Assembly: GCF_900155365.1 (NCBI RefSeq) | Contig: NZ_LT699738.1 | Span: 147,247 to 192,556, forward strand | DNA: 45,310 nt | From: Collinsella bouchesdurhonensis | GTDB taxonomy: Bacteria > Actinomycetota > Coriobacteriia > Coriobacteriales > Coriobacteriaceae | Direction: 5' to 3' | Shown here: positions 39,061 to 45,310 of the stretch, in pieces | Position numbering within the stretch: position 1 is the first letter of the stretch | How the letters are laid out: the number at the start of each line of letters is the position of its first letter | Notes under the pieces: model-generated | Databases searched by the model: none | The model's input: only the letters and a program-made list of their open reading frames with translations | What the model was told of the DNA's origin: nothing | Position numbers and translations under genes: made by a program

Positions 39061-41523
39061 TTAATTGTCGACGGGCTTGAAGACAACGCCCTCGCCAAAA
39101 ACGCTGTTGAGCAGGTTTTTGCCCTCCTCGACGGTCTGCGGCGTCAGGTTTTGCTCCATCACGTTGCCAAACGGGCTCGCGGCAAAAGGCGAACTCGGCG
39201 CCGGAGTCGAGCGCACCGGCTCGACGGCGGGCACAGAAACAGACGTCTCATCAACCTGAGGCGACGAAGCGGGTTCGGCAGGCGCCGGTGCGGGTACTGC
39301 AAAAGGCGAAGCTGCAGGGTCGGAGGCGGGCTCTTGGAAGGGAGGCTCCTCGGCGTCGGCCTCGCCGATCATGGCATCGTCATAGGGAACCTGCTCACCT
39401 TCCCAAGGGGCACGCTCGTCGGTATCGCTTGTCGGAACCGCACCGGAGGCCACGGTCTCTGTAGCAGGAGCAACCGCGGGCGCAATCGGCTGCGAAGCCG
39501 GAGCCGGCGTTGCAGGGACTGCGTGAGCAGCGCTCGAAGCGGGCGGCTGGAACGGCGATCTTGACGCGACGATGGCGGGAGCAGCGGACCCAGCGGCTGG
39601 GGCAGCGGGCTCAGCGACAGGCGGCACCGGATGCTCGAATACCTCGGGCACAGGAGCGGAAGCGGGCGCAAGATCTTGTTGGGAAGGCGCCGCGGACGTC
39701 GGCTGCGGCGCAGGCGCGCCGGGCATTACATACTCGACGGTTCGCGAACCGAATACCTCGCAAACCACCGGCACGATAGCCTCGCAGGAATCTGCTCGCT
39801 GCAACATCTTCATGGCAAAGACGGAACCCGCAGGAAGCTCAATGGTCAAACGCAATCCATCATCGGACTGCGCGCGAGCATGGAGCAGCAATGCCCCGCG
39901 CGAAGCCTTTTGCGCCGTCACGCGCTTCACAACCTCATTCCATTTGCGTTGAAGATCGGACTGGTCTTCCACGGCAGGGGTCTTGGGGGCGTCGGCGACG
40001 GCACGCTTTGCCACCGTAGATTGCTGTGGCGCCGACTTTGGAGCGGATCGCCCTAAAGCAGGGGCGGGTGCGGGGGCAGCCTTGTGCGCTGGCTGCGCTG
40101 CAGATTGTGAAGCAGAAGACGCCGGCCGATGTGCAGGCGCGGTGGGAACCGAGAAGGCGGATCGTTCTTGAGACGCAGATGCGGCTTTTGGCGCCGTCTG
40201 CGTCAAAGCGGGCTGAGGCGCAGGCGTCGGATTGTTCCAAGGCGCCGCCGTATTCGAAGTCGGCCTGTTCGCCGACGCAGCAGCCTGCGGCACCGCCTTC
40301 TGTTCACGATTCTGCGCAGAAGACGAAGTAGCGGGAGCCGCAAAGGAACCAGAGGACAGCTTTGTCTCAAGCATGTCCAAGCGCTCGGCCAAAGCCTCGA
40401 GCGTCAAATCGCTCTCGGGACGCGAAAGACGCGTGAGGGCGATCTCGAGCACCAGACGCGGATCGGAAGCATTGCGCATCTCGATAGCGGCATCATCCAG
40501 CACGGTAAGAATGCGCGCAAGGCGATCGGATGTCTCGAAGCAAGACGCCTCCTCGCCCAAGGCGGGAATGTTCTCTGGGGGGCAATCAAAAAGTTCGGGA
40601 GCGGTACCCGCCACGCGCGCCGTGTAGACATCACGCATGTGCGAGACAAGATCGCGTGTAACCTCCAGCAAGTCGTTTCCCTCTTCGACCTGCGTGCGAA
40701 CCAGTCCAAAGAGCGTCGCAACATCGCGTGTGGCGATACCCTTCGAAAACTGCGCGAGAATCGCGCCCGAAGCCTCGCCCAAAAGGGAGCGAGCATCGCC
40801 CACTCGCACAGCACCGTCGCCAAAAACAGAAAGCTGCTCCAAGGTGGAAAGAGCATCGCGCATGCCGCCGCGGGCATGGCGGGCAACGATCTGCAAAGCT
40901 TCTTCGTCGCACTCAAAGCCCTCCTGCTCACACACGTAATGTAGGCGGCCCTCGATATCCTCCATCGAGATGCGGTGGAAATCAAAACGCTGGCAACGGG
41001 AAAGAATCGTCTCTAAGATCTTTTGCGGATCGGTGGTGCATAGGATAAACACCACATGCGCAGGCGGTTCCTCAAGCGTCTTGAGAAGAGCATTAAACGC
41101 CGCCGGCGAGAGCATGTGGACCTCGTCGATGATATAGACCTTGTAGGCGCCGCGCACAGGGGCGAAGCTCACCGAATTGATAATCTCCTCGCGCACATTA
41201 TCGACGCCGGTGCGCGAAGCCGCGTCGAGCTCGTAGACATCGGGGTGCGTCCCCGCGGCGATAGCCTCGCACTCAGGACATGTTCCGTCGGGCATGCAGC
41301 CCGATGCGCCCTGGGCACGAGCCCCTTCTGCCTGCTGACACAACAGGGCTTTGGCGAGAATGCGCGCCATGGTGGTCTTGCCCGTGCCGCGCGGGCCGCA
41401 GAACAAGTACGCATGCGACAGACGACCCTCCGCCACCGCGTGCTCAAGCGTCGACACGATATGCCGTTGCCCCACAACGGAATCAAAGGTGAGAGGGCGA
41501 TATTTTCTGTAGAGCGATTCCAT
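39061..41523 (-). CDS. dnaX: DNA polymerase III gamma/tau subunit
   Basis: 820 residues, longer than most. ATG 41523 has GAGGAG upstream. AAA+ clamp-loader domain with GPRGTGKT at 43-50, zinc Cys at 62, 76, 82 and 85, IDEVHML Walker B and LLKTLEEPP, and SRCQRFDFHRI. The extra length lies after residue 380: a long Ala/Pro-rich, low-complexity linker on both sides of a small folded section (about 525-600, DLQRKWNEVVKRVTAQK), typical of the tau C-terminal region. Usually next to ybaB-recR, but here 14 kb away. No frameshift slippage site was looked for beyond eye inspection. A TAGAAT -10 stands 34 bases upstream (41557-41562). Confidence 0.96.
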   Translation of the reverse strand: MESLYRKYRPLTFDSVVGQRHIVSTLEHAVAEGRLSHAYLFCGPRGTGKTTMARILAKALLCQQAEGARAQGASGCMPDGTCPECEAIAAGTHPDVYELDAASRTGVDNVREEIINSVSFAPVRGAYKVYIIDEVHMLSPAAFNALLKTLEEPPAHVVFILCTTDPQKILETILSRCQRFDFHRISMEDIEGRLHYVCEQEGFECDEEALQIVARHARGGMRDALSTLEQLSVFGDGAVRVGDARSLLGEASGAILAQFSKGIATRDVATLFGLVRTQVEEGNDLLEVTRDLVSHMRDVYTARVAGTAPELFDCPPENIPALGEEASCFETSDRLARILTVLDDAAIEMRNASDPRLVLEIALTRLSRPESDLTLEALAERLDMLETKLSSGSFAAPATSSSAQNREQKAVPQAAASANRPTSNTAAPWNNPTPAPQPALTQTAPKAASASQERSAFSVPTAPAHRPASSASQSAAQPAHKAAPAPAPALGRSAPKSAPQQSTVAKRAVADAPKTPAVEDQSDLQRKWNEVVKRVTAQKASRGALLLHARAQSDDGLRLTIELPAGSVFAMKMLQRADSCEAIVPVVCEVFGSRTVEYVMPGAPAPQPTSAAPSQQDLAPASAPVPEVFEHPVPPVAEPAAPAAGSAAPAIVASRSPFQPPASSAAHAVPATPAPASQPIAPAVAPATETVASGAVPTSDTDERAPWEGEQVPYDDAMIGEADAEEPPFQEPASDPAASPFAVPAPAPAEPASSPQVDETSVSVPAVEPVRSTPAPSSPFAASPFGNVMEQNLTPQTVEEGKNLLNSVFGEGVVFKPVDN

Positions 41524-41669
41524 GGGTGCTCCTCAACTCAAATGATTACGGGCCCTATTCTACCGTGTCGTGCGACGCCGCACCCATAGCGGCCGTGCTA
41601 AACTAACGGCAAACATGACACCCGCACGTACCCCGTGCGAACCAAAACCCAAACGCATTAGGTGACTTC

Positions 41670-43466
41670 ATGCCGTTGTTCTCGCAACATAGCCCGCAGC
41701 AAAACGGTGCTGCAACCCTCCTGCGTCGTTATCGCCCGCTCGAGACGCGCGCAACCGGAGGTTTTGGCAGCGTCGAGATCTGTCTCGACTCGCGCCTGCA
41801 GCGACGCGTCGCCATCAAGCGCATCCCCCTTGTTGCAGAAGGCATGCCCGCACCGGCAGGCTCCACCGCCGCAGCGCTTGCCGAAGCACGCACCGCAAGT
41901 ATGCTGCAGCACCCCAACATCGTTTCGGTCATCGATTTCACCTATGATGCCTCCTTCGCCTACTTGGTCATGGAATACGTGGACGGACTTTCGCTCGAGG
42001 AGTTCCTCGCTCAAGTCGACGGCCACTCACTCACGTACGATGAGGAGGCGCACATCGCGGACTCCTTATGTCAGGCGCTTGCCTACGCGCACGAAAACGG
42101 CGTGCTGCACCTCGATATCAAGCCGGCAAACGTGCTCATCGACCACAGCGGCCACGTCAAACTGGCCGATTTTGGCATGGCGTGCCTCACGAGCGCCGCG
42201 GGTTGGGGCGGAGCGCGCGGCGGAACCATCGGATACATGTCGCCCGAACAGCTCGACGGGTCTGTAGTGGACGAGCGCTCCGACCTGTTCTCCCTTGCCT
42301 GCGTGCTTTACGAGTCGCTCTGCGGCGGCAAGCCCTTTGTCGCCGCGTCTCCCGCAGACTCGCTCAAGCGCATCGAAGCTGGTGTCGAGACGCCCAGCGA
42401 GCTTTTGCCCGATATCCCCGCATCTGCGGAGCACGCGCTTTTGCAGGCGCTCTCCCCCGCACCGGAATCCCGACCCGTTCGCGCGGACGACTTTGCCGAG
42501 GCGTTCCTATCGGAGATGGGCAATGCGCGTCAGGGCAAAAAGAGCCTCGCACGCATGATCGCGCGCATGACTTCCGACGAGATGGACCCCGTGGAGCCGA
42601 CTCAAGACGACGAGCCCACCGTAACCGATCCGGCAAAAGGCCTTTTGGGAACCAGATACCCTCAAGCCCGATTGCTGCTGGGCGTCATCGCATCGGGCCT
42701 CGGCGTCGCTTGGCCGTCTTTTGCCATCCTGCACGCCATGGGCCTGGCTCAGGCTCCTGCCGCCCTCTCTGCCATCGTCATCGGGGCCGCTGGCGGCGCC
42801 GCGCCTCAGATCGGCTCGGCCCTGCTTGCAGCCGGGCTCTTCACCATAATTGTCAACTCGACCCCCCTCGTCCCCGCACTGCCCTCCCTCGCGCTCATCG
42901 CCGCATTGGGAACATCGTGGTGGCTCGTATGGGGACGCACCTCGCGCCATGCATCAACGGCACTCGTCGTGACCTATGCCTTATCCGCATCGCCATCACT
43001 GCCGACCGATGCCTGTCTTGTCGGGGCTTGCCTGGCCGCGTACCTCGCGTCGCCTGCCGAGGCGGGAATCTCGTGTGCGCTCGGCATGATCTTAGGAAGG
43101 CTGTCGCTTCTCGCTTGCACGGCAGGCGGAGTCCTTGGAGCCGATATGCTGGCCCGAGGACTTCTCGATGTGTCCTTTATCGTCCCTGCCCTCATTTGCG
43201 CTGCAGGGGCGGCGGGGCTCTCATATTTGTTTGACCGCGGGTGGTCAAATTACCAAAAACAGGGCTCTCGCCTGCTCTTTTTGCTCGCCGAAGTCTGCCC
43301 GGTCGTCCTCGCCATCGGCACCCTCTGTCTTGCGCACCCTATGGAAATTGCCAGCTTGCGCCCCGAGAACATCGCAAATGCATTTGGAGCCGGAATCGTA
43401 TCCTCTATAATTGTTTGGATTGACATGTATCTATTTGGCTATGAACACGGCCCGTCGAAAGAGTGA
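41670..43466 (+). CDS. Ser/Thr protein kinase with multi-pass membrane C-terminus
   Basis: 598 residues, AGGTGA before ATG 41670. Kinase domain at about 20-275: glycine loop TGGFGSVE, Lys50 in VAIKRI, catalytic loop HLDIKPANV with Asp149, DFG at 167-169 and APE-like SPEQ. The usual Arg before the catalytic Asp is Leu148, so it is a non-RD kinase that may not need activation-loop phosphorylation. After an acidic linker there are about eight hydrophobic segments (about 333-590) and no PASTA repeats, unlike PknB. What the membrane part senses is unknown. Only six bases separate it from the FHA gene downstream, a partner by guilt of association. Confidence 0.9.
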   Translation: MPLFSQHSPQQNGAATLLRRYRPLETRATGGFGSVEICLDSRLQRRVAIKRIPLVAEGMPAPAGSTAAALAEARTASMLQHPNIVSVIDFTYDASFAYLVMEYVDGLSLEEFLAQVDGHSLTYDEEAHIADSLCQALAYAHENGVLHLDIKPANVLIDHSGHVKLADFGMACLTSAAGWGGARGGTIGYMSPEQLDGSVVDERSDLFSLACVLYESLCGGKPFVAASPADSLKRIEAGVETPSELLPDIPASAEHALLQALSPAPESRPVRADDFAEAFLSEMGNARQGKKSLARMIARMTSDEMDPVEPTQDDEPTVTDPAKGLLGTRYPQARLLLGVIASGLGVAWPSFAILHAMGLAQAPAALSAIVIGAAGGAAPQIGSALLAAGLFTIIVNSTPLVPALPSLALIAALGTSWWLVWGRTSRHASTALVVTYALSASPSLPTDACLVGACLAAYLASPAEAGISCALGMILGRLSLLACTAGGVLGADMLARGLLDVSFIVPALICAAGAAGLSYLFDRGWSNYQKQGSRLLFLLAEVCPVVLAIGTLCLAHPMEIASLRPENIANAFGAGIVSSIIVWIDMYLFGYEHGPSKE

Positions 43467-43472
43467 TCGTAC

Positions 43473-44471
43473 GTGAAGTTTCTGAACACCTTCGAAGACC
43501 ACGTGGCAGGCATCCTCGGTGCCGCCCGCGCACCATTTTCCTTCAAGAAGCTCGCCAAGCAGGCGGCTCACGAGATGGAAGATCAGACGCTTGTGGTCAA
43601 TGGCGTCAACACCGCGCCGGCACTCTATACGATCTTGATTGCCAATGACGACGACCCTTTGATGGCCCCCTACTACCCGCAGCTCTCGCGCGAAGTGAGC
43701 GAGTTCGTCAAGGCTCAGGCAGAGAAGAAGCGCTACACCTTTGTAGGCGAGCCCCTGGTGCGCTTTATGATCGACCCCTCTCTTAAGGGCGGCAAGTTCT
43801 CCGTCTTTGCCGAGAACGTCGATGCCCCCACGCTGGGACGTTTGTACGAGGAAGAGCGCGCGTACCAAAACGGCATGTCGACACCGATGCCGCGCCAGCA
43901 GCAAACGCCGCGCCCCGTCCAGCCCGCTCCCGTGCCGCAGCAAAACCCCATCCAGCCTGCCCCCGCCTCGCGTCCCGTGGCACAGGTGCCCAGCCCGGCA
44001 GCCGTCGAAAACGATCCGTTTGCCCCCAACCCGCCCGATCCTGCAGCGCCCATCCCCGTGCCGCAAACCGTAACGCGCGAGGCAATCGCCGGCATGGGCG
44101 GAGCAGCCGCAACCGGCGGTGCGATCGGCGCCGCGGCAAGCATCGCCGCCAACATGGCAAACGCACGCGCAAACCAGGCTCCCGCACAGCCTTTGGCCCA
44201 GCTTATCGATGTCGTGACCCGCGAAACCCTCGAGGTCAACGCGGCACACTGCATCATTGGCCGCGAGCGCGCCGCCGCCGACGTGATCCTTCGCGACCCC
44301 AACGTCTCGCGCCGCCATGCCGAACTCACCTTCACGGGCTCCGACTGGTCCATCGAGGACCTCAATTCCACCAATGGCACGTTTGTGAACAACCGCCGCA
44401 TCACGCGCTGCCCGCTGCGCAACGGCGACCTGCTCACCTTTGGTCTTAGCAACTTCGAGTTCAGAAGCTAG
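43473..44471 (+). CDS. DUF3662 and FHA domain protein (FhaA-like)
   Basis: 332 residues from GTG 43473. N-terminal DUF3662 domain (MKFLNTFEDHVAGILGAARA to about 115, with YTILIANDDD), then a Pro/Gln/Ala linker of about 130 residues, and a C-terminal FHA domain (about 255-325) with IIGRERAAADVIL, VSRRHAEL and LNSTNGTFVNN. FHA domains bind phosphothreonine. In Mycobacterium FhaA (Rv0020c) works in cell-wall regulation with a kinase and MviN. The kinase gene directly upstream is the probable source of the phosphate. Next gene also FHA. Confidence 0.93.
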   Translation: MKFLNTFEDHVAGILGAARAPFSFKKLAKQAAHEMEDQTLVVNGVNTAPALYTILIANDDDPLMAPYYPQLSREVSEFVKAQAEKKRYTFVGEPLVRFMIDPSLKGGKFSVFAENVDAPTLGRLYEEERAYQNGMSTPMPRQQQTPRPVQPAPVPQQNPIQPAPASRPVAQVPSPAAVENDPFAPNPPDPAAPIPVPQTVTREAIAGMGGAAATGGAIGAAASIAANMANARANQAPAQPLAQLIDVVTRETLEVNAAHCIIGRERAAADVILRDPNVSRRHAELTFTGSDWSIEDLNSTNGTFVNNRRITRCPLRNGDLLTFGLSNFEFRS

Positions 44472-44480
44472 GAGCAGCTC

Positions 44481-44894
44481 ATGATCGACCTGATCTTGTT
44501 CACGGGGCGCATCGTCCTCGTCGTCTTGCTCTATATCTTCCTGTTCGCCGTCATGAAGACCGGCGTTGGTCTCGTCCGCGGTCAACGCCGTGACTCGGCA
44601 ATTTGGACCATCGATGTCGACAAGGGCCCTCGCGGCATCCGTGGCATCCACGTGGACATGCTTGGACCCGTAATCGTGGGCCGCTCGCCTTCGTCCGATA
44701 TCTGCATTAACGAGCCCTTTGTCTCGGCATCGCACGCACGTTTCACCACCCAAGGTCCCGCCCTCGTGATCGAGGACCTCAACTCCTTGAACGGAACGCT
44801 CGTCAACGGCCGCACACTCACCGAGCCTGCCACCCTGCGCGAAGGCGATGAGGTGCAAATCGGCGATGTCGTGATGAAAGTGAATCGCCGATGA
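44481..44894 (+). CDS. Membrane-anchored FHA domain protein (FhaB-like)
   Basis: 137 residues, AGGAG before ATG 44481. One membrane segment at about 4-27, then an FHA domain with VIVGRSPSSDICIN, VSASHARF and LNSLNGTLVNGR. It resembles FhaB (Rv0019c) of actinobacteria in size and layout. The start lies nine bases after the FhaA-like gene and its stop overlaps the next gene (ATGA). Confidence 0.92.
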   Translation: MIDLILFTGRIVLVVLLYIFLFAVMKTGVGLVRGQRRDSAIWTIDVDKGPRGIRGIHVDMLGPVIVGRSPSSDICINEPFVSASHARFTTQGPALVIEDLNSLNGTLVNGRTLTEPATLREGDEVQIGDVVMKVNRR

Positions 44895-45310
44895 TCGACG
44901 AGGAGAACAATTTCTCTTTCGAAGCTGATACTGGTCTTGGCGACGATGCCGCCACGCCAGCGGCGCATGCTGCCCATATGGCGCCTTCCCCTGTCGAACA
45001 CGCCGATGTTCCCACAGTGGGAGCGCACATGGCAGAGCCTGTGGATGCTCCGCAGGACACCGTACCAGCCGACGATGCCGACCGCACCGCCGTGCACGCC
45101 GCCGCCCTCGATATCCTGAACGAAGACGCCGCCACGCACGCCGCTGCCGTCGACATCCTGAATGAAGACATCGATTTGGCCGAAAAGGACGCTGCCCCGG
45201 TCTCCGTCATCCCCACTGCCAGCGCCGAGGCTCCTGCAGAGCCATGCCCGGAGCAGGCGCCCGACGCATCCGACGCCGCACCCGATGACGAGCCCGCGCC
45301 CCCGGCCCAC
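44891..45310 (+). CDS. Acidic N-terminal part of a protein, probably the phosphatase of the kinase cluster (partial)
   Basis: 140 codons open from ATG 44891 to the window edge, overlapping the FHA gene stop by four bases. The sequence is rich in Asp, Ala, Glu and Pro with no recognised domain yet. A short tandem repeat is visible: HAAALDILNEDAAT followed by HAAAVDILNEDIDL (about residues 65-92). In many actinobacteria a PP2C phosphatase gene follows fhaB, so this may be its long N-terminal extension, but no phosphatase motif lies in the window. Confidence 0.65.
   Translation, partial: MIDEENNFSFEADTGLGDDAATPAAHAAHMAPSPVEHADVPTVGAHMAEPVDAPQDTVPADDADRTAVHAAALDILNEDAATHAAAVDILNEDIDLAEKDAAPVSVIPTASAEAPAEPCPEQAPDASDAAPDDEPAPPAH

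Noticed and set aside
41524-41669. Small SRP RNA near dnaX
   Set aside because: The region was read for the conserved SRP RNA hairpin and it is not there; only promoter-like boxes (TAGAAT on minus, TGCTAAACT on plus) are seen.

Overview
The window is GC-rich, densely coded chromosomal DNA whose gene content points to an anaerobic gut coriobacterium (Actinomycetota, most like Collinsella). The clues are a ricT-holB-tmk cluster, a MurT/GatD-type pair, a single-chain pyruvate:ferredoxin oxidoreductase, several mannose-class PTS genes and a protein kinase/FHA cluster. The genus is an inference from content and codon use; there is no rRNA here to confirm it. No transposase, integrase, phage or CRISPR array is visible.

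Layout. 1-5183 (minus): ricT (cut by the window edge), holB and tmk overlap as a replication/housekeeping cluster, preceded by a zinc-ribbon membrane protein with a DUF3298-type end. 5291-5367 (minus): tRNA-Asp with its own promoter and terminator. 5564-11386 (minus): a run of queT, a glycosyltransferase, a LytS-type kinase, a LytTR regulator and a YfcE phosphodiesterase, preceded by a UMF1-type MFS transporter. 11639-17109: a zinc-dependent phospholipase C-like protein, an intergenic repeat element, an amidohydrolase, a plus-strand C39-like membrane peptidase and a family 3 glycosidase lipoprotein. 17714-25070 (minus): a divergent GatD/MurT pair, PFOR, recR and ybaB.

25209-38628 is a carbon-catabolism island: 6-phosphogluconate dehydrogenase diverges from an IlvD/Edd-family dehydratase. 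Two minus-strand units follow. Unit A is PTS IIC-IID-IIA-IIB plus a 2-hydroxyacid dehydrogenase. Unit B is HAD phosphatase, small membrane protein, two-subunit UxaA-type dehydratase, KDPG aldolase, GldA/HcxA-type dehydrogenase and HPr. An RpiR/SIS regulator diverges from unit A. Together they read as phosphorylating uptake of a sugar acid (gluconate is one candidate), dehydration to a 2-keto-3-deoxy compound and aldol cleavage to pyruvate, which PFOR could then oxidise. The substrate is not proven by sequence.

38629-45310: a cluster of short inverted repeats, dnaX (minus), then plus-strand Ser/Thr kinase, DUF3662-FHA protein, membrane FHA protein and the start of an acidic protein running off the window.

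The strongest candidate for something undescribed is the GatD-like protein at 17714-18463. It keeps the fold's landmarks and its overlap with murT, but Gly95 and Ile198 stand where the family has its catalytic Cys and His, and the MurT partner is altered in its most conserved C-terminal motif.
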